DNA of 64,000 nucleotides from Auanema rhodensis (GCA_964057225.1 OZ059895.1:6386001-6450000); one strand, 5' to 3'. Numbered from the stretch's first letter, positions 39,964 through 53,362 are shown. Numbers and translations are program-made. Notes: generated by a model not told the origin, from the letters alone.

Positions 39964-40916
39964 AAAGGTACTTGTATATATGAATATTATATAATTATAA
40001 TTAATATAGTTAAGTATATGTATATATAAATATTAACATCACATATGTATGTATGATATGCTCATCGAACAATAAAAAAAACTTTGATATCCTATACTAT
40101 ACTATACTATACTATATAATATATTTTTCTTGAAATAGAGTTATAAATCATGGAACAATCAAAGATAATAATAGACTTTATAAATATTGTTTATGTAATG
40201 TCTTATATTGGAAAAATTGTATGAAAGAATGATAAAAGAAAACATTGAAAAAGACAAATGTACTTCATCATCATTCATTAGTCTTAGATAATATCCTTTT
40301 TCTTCTTTTTACTATACAATATGATGTCAAATTAAGAATAAACTATGCGTAATGAATGAAAATTTTTCTTTTTTTTTGTTGTGAAAAGATGAGAAACAAT
40401 AAAATATTTGAAAGGTAAATATACATATATGTATATAATTCAATATATTCAATTTAAAACCATAATAAACAAAATTATAAACAAATTTGAAAAGTAAACA
40501 CATAAAACGTGACAGGATCATGATCATGATCATCAATATTGAGAATGAAAAGCTCAAAAATATAATATTAGATCAATCAGAATACCGGTTCTCTTCTCAA
40601 AAAATGAAGAAAAATCGTGTGAAGTGAAGCTGATAAACAGAAACAAAATGTGCAAAGTTCAAGAGGAAATGAAAGAAAAAAAGAACAAAATTTTGAAATC
40701 ATTCAAGTAACAACCTCACTACATTGACTCTTTTCCCTCCGATTTTCCTTTACACTCCGATGCAATTTACTTTTATACGGGTATGAAAGAGAAAAGGAAA
40801 CCAGACATGCAAGTATGAGAGATGAGAAAAGCTATCGCCGATAAAACAATCCCAAAACGTTAAAAGAGAAAAAAGAGTTGAAAAAAGTGATAGAAATAGT
40901 AATATATGAAAAGATA

Positions 40917-41034
40917 AGGAGGGAGAGAAGGAGGAAGAGAGGGAGAAAGAGAGAGAAGAAGGAGGGAGAGAGAAATAAATAAATAAAAGGTATTGGGAAA
41001 AAAGGGGAGAGAGAGAGAGAGAGAGAGAGAGAGG
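40917..41034. repeat. long polypurine GA/GGA repeat block
   Basis: Mixed GGAGA and GA units over about 118 bases. The source of the Ser/Phe-rich artefact frame at 40750-41196. Confidence 0.94.
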
Positions 41035-41219
41035 TTGGGAGGGGGAAGATGAAAGAAAAGACAAAATAAGACGAATTAGATGAAAATTTATTTTGACTTT
41101 TCTTATATGGCATGTGACATGATAAAAGAAATTAGCATAAACATGAAAAATGAAAATAAGAAAAGGAGGAAAGTACATCAGAATAGAAATGATCATCGTT
41201 GAAGTTGAAGAATATTTGA

Positions 41220-42700
41220 ATTGAGAGAGACAGTCTTAACTAACTATTCTTATATACTATATATACTATATACTATATATATAATATATTTATATTATAC
41301 ATATAATATATCAAAATGATATATCGTCATTTAAATAGAACATCTGTTCATATTTCAAATTATTCACACATATAGAAACATATAGATAGATAGAACAACA
41401 TACGAACATACGAACTATTCTGATCTGAATTTCAATATTTGATAGTATTATATGTATAATCATTATATTATATATATATATATATAGTTATATATACTAT
41501 AGGTTGTTAGAAAAAGAATATAAAAACAAATCATCTTAATCATTTTATTTATAATTCTTTATTCAACTTATAGTTAAGAATATTATAATATAAGTATAAA
41601 GAATTATATAACTATACATATAGTATATATTATTCTATATATTCATATTTTCAAATATAAAATAAACTTCTTTTTTTTTGTTAAAAATCATATTCATTGA
41701 TGTAAAAAAGTCAAATATAAAAAAACTTTTGAAATAATTCAATAGATATGAATATGAAAATTAATTCTTATTCAGTATATATATATATATTTTTTTTTTA
41801 TAATTTATATACTATATTCATATAATAAACTTTGATTTACATCTTACATCATTTTGTTTTTGTTTATTTGTAAGAAGTATATATATCTAAGATATACAAG
41901 CTATACATACATACATACATCAGATATGCTTTCACAAGATATTTCATCCCAAGAGAAAGAATTGTTTCTTCTTCTCCAGTCAATACTTTGTAAATGAAGG
42001 TGACTACAAAAAAATGGATGAAAGAGAGAGAGAGAGAGAGCCAAGTGAATGAGGAGGAGCAACAAGACAAAGTCCAAAGATTTCAAATGATGAAAGAAAA
42101 AAAGAGAGAAAAAGTAGGCAATATATTAGAATAGAAAAACATATTAATACGTTGTTTTGTAATTGAAAAAAAAGGGAAAGAAAATTAAATGAAATTGTGA
42201 TTAAACTAACAAAATAAATAAAACAAAAAAAAGGAAAAGATATTATTATAATTAAATTATTAAATTATATTAAAAAATTATTATTTATATTTATTTATAT
42301 ATAAAATAATAATAAAATACAAATAAATATATAAACTATATATTTTAATTAATAATTATATTATAATATATATATACTTTTGACTTTTTTGATCAATTTT
42401 TATTATAAAATAATAATAATAATATAGTAAAAAGTAGGGTATAGTATATAAAATAATTACTAAATATGTATATAAGTTAAAGAAAAAACGAAATTCAACT
42501 TCTCAAGTCTGTTAATAGTTAATAGGTTTGTTGTTGTTTAGTTTTTGAAATGTAAATTCGACATTTTCCTTTTTTGAATATTATTAGGAAGAAAAGGATA
42601 ATATTATATATTATATAGTTTAATCTTAAACTATATTATATAATATACAGTTATTTTAATATATAATTTCATATAAAAGATTATAAAATTTCAAAATAGA
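41220..42700. other. extreme AT-rich block
   Basis: Long TA/ATAT stretches (for example 41463-41487) and A/T homopolymers. Nothing coding is seen. Only the short GA-rich patch near 42023-42040 breaks the pattern. Confidence 0.7.
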
Positions 42701-43588
42701 AGGACGGCTGAAGAGAATGAAACAGCTATATGTATGTATATATGACATCAGAATAAAATAATTTATATGGTATAATCAGAAATATATTGAAACAGTTCAA
42801 CATTAATGAAATGAAAGCACAGTTTATAATGAAAAAAAATTATCGAAACTCATTGAGAGTTGTTGAATTAGATCAGAAGATTAAGTATGAATATAGAAAT
42901 AGTTAACTAATAGTTTATATAGTATAGATGAGTAGAGTTGTTAGAATGATTAACTAAATGAAATAATTTCTATTTATATAGTTAATATAGTATAATATTT
43001 GAAAATATAATGAATATTTGAAATGTTTTATGAGTTTAAAATGAAAAAAATTATTGTTTATGCAAGATGATACAGAGAGGCAAACAAGAGGTTAAACATA
43101 GAAAAGTGGTCATTACAACAAAATACAATGAATAAAGCTTAATATTATCGTTTAATCAATATATTTATATACTATATATATAGTATATATAGTTAAAATG
43201 TTCATATATTCACACATATAAATATACATTGAAGTATAATCATCTTCTATTTCCAATAATTAAAAATTAACGACATTGTTACTTTAAAAGTAAGCTAAAA
43301 ATAAGAAAAATAAAGAACTTTAAAGATAGAGTAAAGTTAGAAGAAAGAAAAAAAGAAAGTTGAAACAGGAATAGCTAAAAAGAAAAAAATAAGAGAGAAG
43401 GGTAAAATGCTTAGTTGACAAGATCATTAGTAGCAGTTACTTGATGATTAAATGCAAAAAAAAGAAAATATGAGGAAAATAATTCAGGGAGAATATACAG
43501 TATATAAATCAAAAACAATAATAAATTTTGAGGTGAATGAAGGTAGAAAGAGAAGAATAAGGTAAGCCATCGAACTATAGAAGAAGAG

Positions 43589-43667
43589 ATAGAGAGAGGG
43601 AGAGAGGGAGAGAGGGAAAGAGGGAGAGAGGGAGAGAGGGAAAGAGGAAGAGAGAGAGAGAGAGAGT
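43589..43667. repeat. GGGAGA/GA polypurine minisatellite-like block
   Basis: Regularly spaced GAGAGGGA units give a near-periodic array of about 80 bases. Confidence 0.93.
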
Positions 43668-43788
43668 AGTAAATGAAAAAAGAGGAAACTGAATACATGA
43701 AAAAAGCAACCGATCAGCACATGTTTGATGAAAATAATGCATTTGAATGATGAAAAAAGGAAAAAGCACATGGGTCAAACAGTATATG

Positions 43789-43830
43789 CCACGTGACACG
43801 TCATAAGTACATATTCTGATTTCACGTGAA
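43789..43830. promoter_or_regulatory. CACGTG/ACGTCA site cluster
   Basis: Within 42 bases there is a CACGTG E-box (43790-43795), an overlapping TGACACGTCA (43794-43803) and a perfect 10-bp palindrome TTCACGTGAA (43821-43830). These match binding-site types of bHLH and bZIP factors. No gene is recognised within several kb, so the target is unknown. Chance is possible, but three such sites so close in AT-rich DNA are notable. Confidence 0.25.
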
Positions 43831-44117
43831 TAACATCAAATATAAAAAAAAAGGAAGAAGAAGATGATGATGATGAAAGTATGAGGATATAATGAATAAA
43901 ACTATAAAAAGAGTAAATGTATGAAAGAAAAGTTCAAAATGCTACTACACTAGGGAAGTCCGGGATGCTTGTTGAAAATTGAGAATTTTTCATATTTCAT
44001 GAAGAAAATAGATATTCTAATACAAACAAATAATGTTAAAAAGCACAAAATATTAATAATATATACTATATAATAGAATATTATTTGATATTAGTTAAAT
44101 CTTAATAGTAAAAGAAA

Positions 44118-44231
44118 TCACCTGAGGCAAGACATATATGAAAGACGTTTGAAGTCTTCTTCAAATTTCTTTGAGATATCTTCAATAGTTACACAATGGT
44201 TTATGAATGTATAATATATGAATATCAACAT
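44118..44231 (-). CDS. candidate short exon or small ORF, unrecognised
   Basis: A frame of 37 codons from ATG to TGA with a hydrophobic start (MLIFIYYTF) followed by a charged segment (TIEDISKKFEEDFKRLSYMS). A possible donor (CAG|GTGATT) falls just before the stop, so it could be a first exon encoding a signal segment. The AT-rich surroundings and short length make this weak. Confidence 0.15.
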   Translation of the reverse strand: MLIFIYYTFINHCVTIEDISKKFEEDFKRLSYMSCLR

Positions 44232-44626
44232 AAATAACTAACTAACTAACTATATTTATATAATATAAACAGTTAGATTTTCTTTTAAATTTTTTTGTTT
44301 CGTATATCTTATATTTAAGAGCATTGCTTTATAACTATGCTGAGTTCGTTCGATTCTTTTGTTCGACAGCACATTAAGCATAAAACCAGAGAGCTATTAG
44401 CTTTCTGGACAAAACATCCAGATTAGCAACTTGAACACATATATATATATATATATATAATACTAGTTTCTGTTATTACTATTACTATAAAGCTATGAAA
44501 AAGCATATAGTGAACATGAGCTAGAGCATTGACCCTTCATAAATACATTGACAACATACTATATTAGAGAACAATTTAATATGAAAAGGATGTGCATACA
44601 CGTATGTATATACATATATGTATGTG

Positions 44627-44661
44627 TGAGAGAGAGAGGGAGAGAGAGAGAGAGAGAGAAA
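44627..44661. repeat. (GA)n microsatellite
   Basis: A GA run adjoining a short TATG/TG segment. Confidence 0.94.
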
Positions 44662-45071
44662 TTGGGAAAGAGAGAAGTATAAAGGTACACAGTAAAAGAG
44701 AGAAGAAGAGAAAGTCACAAAGAAAGGACATCAAATTGAAAAAAAAGCTCTGAACGAAATGAAATTAGGAGAGCGGCAAAGAAGTGTGCCATTATTCAGA
44801 AAAAGCTTTTGCGATTCAACTTGGCTTCACGAATGCTCACCGCTATTATCATCAATAGCCTAGCACTCACTCGTTTCAGTTGTCTGACTTCTGATAGTAT
44901 TAGAACAGATAATGGACAATAGACTAAGTTAGAAGAATGAATAGAAATTAAATGAAATGAGGGAAAGAAGAAGTTGATCATTTACAAGAAAAATGAATTT
45001 CATGACGTAAACCATTTGATGAAGTGAGAAAATGAAAAAAAAAATGATAAAGAGAAATATACTTTTAACAT

Positions 45072-45112
45072 GAAGAAGAAGAAGAAGAAGAAGAAGAAGA
45101 AGAAGAAGAAGA
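45072..45112. repeat. (GAA)n trinucleotide repeat
   Basis: About 13 perfect GAA units, with no gene around it. The Ser-rich minus frame across it is an artefact. Confidence 0.97.
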
Positions 45113-45866
45113 CGAATCAAATATAGAAAGAAGACGAAGAACACAATGAAAAGCAGTTAATTCCATGTTTATTTGACAATCGCTTTGACATAAAGCTACC
45201 TGACTGACAAACTGATATTTAACACAGGACAAGAATATCGGAAGGAGGACCAAGAGAGACAGAGAGAAGAAAAAATGAAAACAAGCTGTGGCACAGGACA
45301 AGTAAAGTCGATTAAACTACGTAAACACACATGTATATACACATGAAGACATATCTTTATTTATAACTTTTTATAAAAAGGTATATTATATTATATTTAT
45401 AACTATAAATAGTTTTAAATATGTATATTTATATATAAAGTAAATAGCAAAATGAAAAAATGCTATAAAGAGAGATTGATGGAGAGTAAGAGGGAGAAAA
45501 TGGACAGAAGAAGGATTAGAAGCAAACATGGTCAGAGTGAATCAAGAAAAAGGAGGAAGAGAGAAAAGGAGAAACATAGCCACAAGCTGTACTCTATTGT
45601 TCATTTAAGGGACAAGTCAACACATAAAGAACCTGGATAGGTAAAGATGATGATTATGGTCACAAAATACTTATAAGTATTGATTATTTATATTAATTTA
45701 TATAATTAATTAAATTATAAAGATATAATGAGTACATTTAGAAAAAAATGATGAAAAGTAATAAAGTTTCAAATATGAATTTTGAACGAGAGAAAGAGAG
45801 ATAACGAAAAATGGAAATATAAAGTATAAGTAGGGAGGAAAAGAGAGAGAAATAGAGAGAAGAGGA

Positions 45867-45870
<4 letters not shown>

Positions 45871-45920
<50 letters not shown>
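45871..45920. repeat. (GA)n microsatellite
   Basis: A nearly pure GA run of about 50 bases. Confidence 0.96.
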
Positions 45921-45922
<2 letters not shown>

Positions 45923-48900
45923 GGAAGAGAGGAAGTAAGAAGATAAGAATGTCTAGATACTAAGAGAAATTGAGAGTAACCGACGAGAATAACCAAGAAA
46001 TAAGTGAACGAAGGAAAAAGAAATCATAACATAGAAGCTTTGAAGATGATATATCCAAAAGGTTTTTATGATTCAATCAAAATACCTCTCTCAATTCAAA
46101 TCAAGAATATTCTCTTGAAGATGAGGAATACTAGACCGCAAAACATGAATATGAAGTGAATTACAGGAAAAATAAAGTCGACAAATGGAAAGAACAACAC
46201 ATGATGGAGAAGATGCTGACCAAATGTGATTGAAAAAAAGAAAAAAAAAGGAAAAATAGAATAGAAGAGAAGTAACATATGACTGAATATAGTTTGATTT
46301 CTTATAATAATCTTTATAATATATTTCAAACTACTAATTCATTTATATCTATTAAAATAGTTATGAAACCTTCTACATCGTCATAAAAGAGTAAAAGAAA
46401 TACTTAAATGCTGGAAGAAGATGAGAAGAATGAAATCAGACAGCTTACGCTCGAATGCTGCAGCAAGAGCTGGACATACAGCTCCATATGAGCATATGAA
46501 AGAATGTTTTCTGCAGTTAAAAAAAAAGAAACAAAAATGAAATATGGAGAAGAAGAAGAAGAAATTAAAAGAAGAAACAAATCAAGAAAGTTGTTTCGTG
46601 TATAGTGTGAGAGGTCGGTGAATGGCAAAACAGATTAGTCGACAATGAAAGTTGCAAAGATGTGCGAATAGGAAATGATAAAAGTCAAAAAGTGCAGAAA
46701 GTTGGAATTAATTTAGCCAAGTTTTCATTTGGGTCAATGTTTTCAATATAATTCTTTTATCTTTATATATTATAATTAATATAGTTATATAAATTATATA
46801 ATAAATAACTTAAAATCTTATAAAATAAAAATATTTTTAAAATAACAATAAAATAATTTATATACATACATATATAACATAGGTTAAAAGAGAGAGAGAG
46901 AGAGAATGAACTTGAAAAGAATTGAAAGATCCAGTCCCTCACCTCATCTTTTATTCTTTTTTTCTTCAAAAATGTCCTTTTCATTTGTCATTTTTCAGAT
47001 TCAATGGCATTATTAATCATGTAAAGTTTGTATCTTTTTCACGACGACATAACTCAAAAATCAAATTTTTTTAATAAAACTTGATGAATCGAAAAAAAAA
47101 TTAACAACTAGAATGGAATCAGAAGCTATCGTCGAGACTGAATTTTGAATCAGATATGAAAATTAATCTGAATACGAATATAGATGGATGAATAGATGGA
47201 AGGATGAAATCAAAAATCTTCTATGAAACAGAATCTTAATCTGTCTAGCAAAGCTTTTGGGGGTTCACTATTATCTCTCTATCTCTCTCTCCATCTCTTT
47301 CTCTCTCTCTCTCTCACTCGCTCTCTCTCATCTTTTGGATGTAAGTAGTTGTATAAGATAGGTTGGTTTAGCCCAAAAAAAAAAACGAAAAATGGCCAAC
47401 CAGCTAATGTGTCTACCTCAAAACAACAAAAAAAGTGAACATTGACTTCTGAAGATGGTTCCAAGCATAGTTAAGTATCAGTAGTATAAAGTAGCAAAGT
47501 AAAAAACGATATTTATGAAGTCATATTGGTCAGAAAATCATAAAACTTAGAGAAAAGAAGGAAGAAATAAGTTACTCACTTGTAATAGATAAAACAGTTG
47601 GAAAATTGAGCCGAAAAGAACATCGGTATGTCCTAAGCTTATAAGCATTCTCTACTAGCATCCTTTTGCATTTCTCTCATTGCATCAGATGAGTGTGAGA
47701 GAAAATGCTGAAAATTGAAAAGAAGGGCTTTCAGATGAGATGATACCAAACGAGAAAAGGATGCTTATCCTTCTAGAATAGTGAAAAGCTCTCGTCCGAA
47801 AAACTAATCCTACTAATAGGTCGGACGATCAGACAATAACCTCAGAAGTTAGAGAAAATGGAAAACGAAAGAAAGATCTTTACTTCAGAAGCATTATCAA
47901 ATGAAACGATCAACGATGAATAAAGAGCAAATATAGTAAACAAAAAGTTGAAAATAGTTAGTGAGAGTTCAACATTAATTATCAAAAGATGCTACTACTA
48001 ACTAAGACACAAGGGCAAATGAGCAAAACAATGTCTAGATTTCGTTAAGATGATATTCTTGTAGAAAAATGAGAAATAGTAAAGAACACAGTTAAAGAAA
48101 GAAAGAGAGAGAGAGAGAGAGAGATATGTCAGAAATTGAAAAAGATTTGAACATTTACATGGCTTGTGACCATTAGTCTTCTACTTCATCTTCTTCTTCT
48201 TCTTCTTCTTTATATATTATACTATTATTATTGTTTATTTGTTAACAATTTGTTGTAAAAAATGAAACAAAATTGAAAATAAAAGAACAAAAATTTGAAA
48301 AAAAAGGAAAGAAAAAGTAGTATCATCATTGAAAAATGATTCAGAAGAAGCTTAGATGGAGAATAAAATGCAAAAGAACAGCAAGATAAAGAAAAAGAAA
48401 ATGAAGATGCAATAACATCAGAATAGAATGCACGCAGATGGTCATTTTCATCAAGAAATAGCTCCCAAGGCGAAAAGAAATGAAAAAACTCCATAAAACA
48501 AGATTGTAAGTCATGGAAATCTTGAAAATGCTTAAGAATAGTATAGAGTTGTCAGACAATTTTAAGAAATATTATATAGAAAGATATAGTAAATAGAAAT
48601 ATATTTATATTCTTAACTATATGTATAATAAATTTATAAAATTAAAATATAATAATTAATATATATATTATACGTATAATTAATTAATAATGATATAAAT
48701 TTTATAAAAAAAAGAATTAGTTAAGAAGAAAGTACTTATCTCCATTTTTTTTGGAAAAAAAATTTAAACGAACAGATACTTATGTGGATTTTGAAACAGA
48801 GAAATTGAATTGAAGATGTGATTCGTTAAGTAAAAATCAAAAATCGGAGAACGCAATTCGATGTAGAAATCAGGCGACAACAAGGATAACAGAGTGTTTT

Positions 48901-49600
48901 GAAAAATTTCCAAAAAACTTGCAAGCCCAGAGGTCAGTTGGAAGCTTTGCCAATTTACTCTGCAGGATCTGTGAGCTATCGCAGGTCTGAAGGGCCAGTT
49001 GTTTGGATGAAAAACACGAAAAGTCAGCGAAGCGATAACAGAGAGGGAAGTGGAAAGAAACAGAGATTGAAGAAATACCCAAGAGACACCTGAGACGTTG
49101 ACAGACTGGAAAGAAATCAAAAAAAAAATAAGAAGAAGGAGATATCGAATAGAGAAAAAGAAATGCCAAGAAACATCATAGTATAATATTTAAAGGAAAT
49201 CCTAAGAAAAATAATTTATTTAACAGATAAGTATCATATTCATAGTTTAAAGTACATCATGGTTCAAATATATATTTTTCTTAAACATTATTCAAAAAAT
49301 GAGCGAATGAATCAGTTGCAGTCATACGAAAAGCTCACCAATTTGGCATATAGTAGGCTCATTCAGGCATGGACTGCATTGGTCAGGACAGCTGAAACAC
49401 GCAAAGTGCACTACAACTACAGCTTATATAGACCAAAAATGAAGTAAAATAACTAATTAGGATGTTGAAAACGACATCGGTTCAAACACATTGATGACAT
49501 AGTCATTGATATCGTTTTTAGGCTTCTTAAGTATATATCTGTGTATGTATATGTGTTAAAGAATCAATGTATTTCTTGAATTCTTATGACTTCTTATTGA
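45921..49600. other. non-coding stretch, no supported exon
   Basis: AT-rich with polypurine patches. Moderately GC-elevated segments lie at about 47600-47830 and 48860-49090. Overlapping frames on both strands there have no recognisable product. Confidence 0.5.
47274..47330. repeat. imperfect (CT)n repeat
   Basis: CT units on the plus strand with CCATCT and CACTCG interruptions. Confidence 0.94.
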
Positions 49601-49750
49601 ATTAGTTGTTATATGGCTCATCAGAAATACCAATTCAATATGTTTTTCAATAGAAAATATTTAAAACATTGTCTAAAATGTGGAAAAGGACATACAGCGT
49701 GAAAACAGAAAATCAAGCTCAATATGCGAAAAGGTCGCCGAATTCAATGG
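49601..49750 (+). pseudogene. possible degenerate zinc-knuckle relic of a retrotransposon gag
   Basis: An open frame (49601-49702) ends HCLKCGKGHTA and then a TGA. This resembles the start of a CCHC zinc knuckle of LTR-retrotransposon gag proteins. The spacing is Cys-X2-Cys-X3-His, one residue short of the usual, and the last Cys position lies beyond the stop. A following frame (to 49905) shows no knuckle. No reverse transcriptase, integrase or LTR was found nearby. If real it is an isolated, broken fragment; it may be coincidence. Confidence 0.2.
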
Positions 49751-50085
49751 GTGTTCATGTGCCTTGGAATTATTCTTTTTCAGTTTCCACCCAGATCTAT
49801 TCATGTTTTACAAAGAAAATGTTTAAAAATACATTGTTTTTTCTCGAAATTCTCGTTAGAAAGACAATAGAAAAGTACTACCAAAATTTGGTTGAAAAGC
49901 CTTAATACGATAAAATCAGAAAAAAAAATAGATCTTCACTCTCTTAACTATATCATATAGTTTAATCTAATCTGTCTGATCAACCTAGCTTCAGCACCTT
50001 GTTCAACGTTAACTTGGATTTCAAAATCGATCGAAAATTGAGTCCTAAAGAGATTCAAACTTTGTATTGCCTCTTCTCTCCCTCT

Positions 50086-50150
50086 CTCCCTTCACCCCCC
50101 TCTCCTCTCTCCCTCTCTCTCTCCCTCCCTCTTTCCCTCCCTTCCTCTCT
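50086..50150. repeat. C/T-rich imperfect repeat
   Basis: CCCTCT and CTCTCC units over about 65 bases. Confidence 0.93.
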
Positions 50151-50889
50151 TGATTTTCCCTACCACTCTTCTCACAAGTCTCAGAATTTCACATTTTCTT
50201 TCTTTATCTGATTTGACACCTGCCGCACTCTTTCAAGCCATTCACTTTATGTTTTTTCTCATTAAGATGACAAGCAATTCCCAAAAAATATTTCATGGAT
50301 TGATAATTAAAGATTAACAATCAATTATATAATAATCCTTAATAATAATAATATTAAAAGAAAGTTTAATGAAATTATAAAATCTTTGTAATATGTAACA
50401 ATAAAACAAGAACTCATACAATTATTATTACAGAGAGAAAGAGGTAGAGATAGAGAGAGAGAGATAGAGAAGGAGAAGTAGAGAGAGAGAGAGACAGATT
50501 GAGAGAGAGAAAGAGTAGTTTTCGATAATTAAAGTATATAAGCTTATGAAGTATTTCATTTAGCCCGTTAAGGTGAAGTATCAATGAAAAAATTAAAAAA
50601 ATGAGATAAATAGTTAGAAATATAACTTATCTATATATATAATTAAATATTAAATATATATATTTAATAAAATATAATTAATAGACAGAAATAAAGAAAT
50701 ATATTAGAAATTAAAAAAAAAATAAAACAATTTTTATTATTTGAAATAAAAATAAATTATAATTAAATATAATTAATAAATATTTAAGAATATATATATC
50801 TGATATATATTACTGTATTATGATTCATTAATGTAAGAAAATGAAGAATTGAATTTAGCGATTCGAAGATATATGTACAAGAGAAAAAC

Positions 50890-51126
50890 CTAGAGATCAA
50901 GTGCTAAGCTACAGATTGCTAATTCTGATACGTACGCTGATTTCTCCATCTGAAGATGTCTGACGAAATTACAACATCGCCGTATGTGACGACCTTGCTT
51001 GTCTTTCAATACATTCCTCATTTTTGCCACATACGTATGGCTTGAACCAGACCGTTTAAACTAATACTGCGTCAGAATTCGCGTCGTTTTCCTTCAAGTC
51101 ATCACCGGCTAGATTTGGACGATAAC
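50890..51126 (-). pseudogene. coding-like tract split between frames, possible relic element
   Basis: A 57-codon minus frame (51060 down to 50890) reads SHTYVAKMRNVLKDKQGRHI and on to RHLQMEKSAYVSEL. Just upstream another frame reads GYRPNLAGDDLKENDANSD. Together they look like one coding stretch with a frameshift. CpG and GC are raised relative to the flanks. No family is recognised. There is no start codon upstream and no LTR or TIR. A dispersed repeat derived from a transposable element, or an eroded gene, are both possible. Confidence 0.25.
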
Positions 51127-51154
51127 CCATCAAACAGAATCTGAGTTATCGTCC
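51117..51154. repeat. inverted repeat, 10-bp perfect arms, 18-bp loop
   Basis: GGACGATAAC (51117-51126) is matched by GTTATCGTCC (51145-51154). It lies at the edge of the coding-like tract at 50890-51126 and could mark a hairpin or an element end. Confidence 0.6.
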
Positions 51155-53072
51155 TTTGTATTTCATTTGGTGAAACCCGTCATTAGAGATTTGTTATCAG
51201 TGATTTGAGCTTTAGAATTCATTGAATATACATAGAATATATCCTTAACATTAGAAAAATGAAAAGATGATGAAACATAAGACATATGAACGAATGAAAA
51301 TGCATCAACTAGATAGATTCAATAGCATATTGTGTTATAAGCATCGAGTTATTAAACTTGAAAGCTTATAATGGGTTAGTTGAAGTATATAAAAAAGAAT
51401 TTTTCTAATAAGTTAAAGAAATAAAATATAAACTATATTCATATAGTTAAATAGGGTAAAATAACAGTAAATTTAAATAAATAATTTGAAATTAGAAAGA
51501 TAAGAAAAATAAAAATAATTGTATAAGAAGCTTTGAATTCATTGAGAAAGAACTATGTACAACATCATGTAAGCTAGACGATATGAGTTGCAACTGACTG
51601 AGTAACTGACCGACTACCCTGGCTGTCGGTGTTAATTGGCCAAATAAGGAGCTGCTTTTCAGAAATGGCAAATGAGAAAGCGTAGAAGCAAAATTAAAAT
51701 TAAATATAAAACATTTGAAAAAGAAACAAATGTTATATATGATATTGAAGAGAAAATAAATATATAAATTAATTATAATTTGCATAAGTTAAAGATTTGG
51801 AATTTATAATCAAAAAAAGAAAAAAAAAAGGAATGAAGAAGAAGAAAAGAAAAAATTGAAGTACAGTTTTCAATTGAATCACACATTTTAGAAATACATT
51901 TCACAAATATAGAAATGGCGAGAAGAAAAAACTCAGAAAAAACCACTCAAGCAAGAAGTGAGGAATGTTTCAGAGTCAGTTGAAAAAATTGACAAATCAA
52001 GGATGAATTCAAATGAAAGTTCTAGTGACATAAAGAAAATTGCACATCAGGTTCCAGTGGAAAACTCAATGCTCAAGCTCTGAATCTCAAGTACTGCAGA
52101 GTTGTTCGAATAGTAAGCACGAAATGGAGTGTAATAGACATCATACAAGTCGTGTTGAACCAAAATTGAAGATTAAGATTGAAGAGAATGTTAAAAGATT
52201 TAAAAGAAAATTAAATATCAAGTATATATATGTATATATCATATAGTAAGATATCTTATAGCATATCTTAATCCTTAAATCTTAAGTTTACTTACATTCA
52301 GTATATATTCAACGATTAGAATAAAAGAAATATTTGCACAAAGACAAAGTTAAATGGTTATGAAGCCAATTATAGCAATGAAATGCTTAAATTTAGAAAA
52401 ATTTATGACAGGAAATCAAATAATTATATAGAACAAATGAAAATGAAGAAGATCAACCGTTTTGATCATCTGCAAAAGCAAAAAAAAAGATAATTCATGT
52501 GCATAGTTAGCACGTGAAAACGCCAGATAATTATTCTAATTTCCTTTAGATATAGTTACGTCATCATAAAAATCTTCAAGAAACTATATAATACTTAAAA
52601 TATTCAAAAATATTAGAGTTAAACGTAAATTTACAAAAAAAACCAATTCTTTCGTTTTTTTTTCAACTAAAATGTTGAAAAGAATTGAAAAAAATGACAA
52701 TTGGAATCACATATCCGAGATTAAACTAAAAAGAAATTTGCAAATGCCGTGGGAAAGATATAAAAAGAAAAGAAAATATTGTTGAAAGAAAAAACCAACA
52801 ACAAGGAAAAGAGAGTTGAAGCTATGGAGAGAGGAAGAGTCACACAAATCTTCTTACTGACCACAATCATACGAAGCAACAAAGCAGGAAAGTAATTTGA
52901 GTAGTAGTAATATACAGTGCTAAACATCAACAAAATTTATTTTTGTTTGGAACAATAATAAAGAACTCTACATGATTGTACGGAGTGTTAGTGTGTATGT
53001 GCTTCGAACTAAGATCATACAATCTCTTTTCCATCTTTTCAAAGCTATTCCTCTTCTCTCATTCTCTACTCT

Positions 53073-53276
53073 TCATCTTTCTCTCTCTAGCACCATCTCA
53101 AAGGCTTTATAAGGCCAATGAGTAAACGCTAAGCGGCTATTTTCCTTGGGTTCATGAAAGAACAACACCCTCGAATGCGAAGCTCCACGAAGCGTTGTTG
53201 TCTCGATCTCAACTACGTAGTCAGATGGGTGTCTGGATGCTTGATTAATGACCGAATTGAAGAACGTTCTCGACAA
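53073..53276 (-). other. coding-like open frame in a GC-elevated patch, unrecognised
   Basis: A 67-codon frame beginning MSRTFFNSVINQASRHPSDY and containing TTLRGASHSRVLFFHEPKE. Composition is balanced up to the last few residues, which fall in a CT patch. It lies 2.1 kb downstream of the carboxypeptidase gene on the same strand. There is no domain or splice structure. Like the tracts at 24638 and 50890 it may be a dispersed repeat. Confidence 0.15.
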
Positions 53277-53310
53277 CTTATGACATCTTAGCAGATTTCT
53301 CTAGTTCAAA

Positions 53311-53317
<7 letters not shown>

Positions 53318-53357
<40 letters not shown>
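53318..53357. repeat. (CT)n microsatellite
   Basis: A CT run followed by CTAT units. Confidence 0.95.

Positions 53358-53362
<5 letters not shown>

Noticed and set aside
40516-40531. Perfect 16-bp palindrome GATCATGATCATGATC
   Set aside because: It is simply a short ATC/ATG repeat, which is self-complementary; a similar one occurs near 38055-38070.
40750-41196. 148-codon minus frame
   Set aside because: Opposite the GGA/GA polypurine block at 40917-41034; low-complexity.
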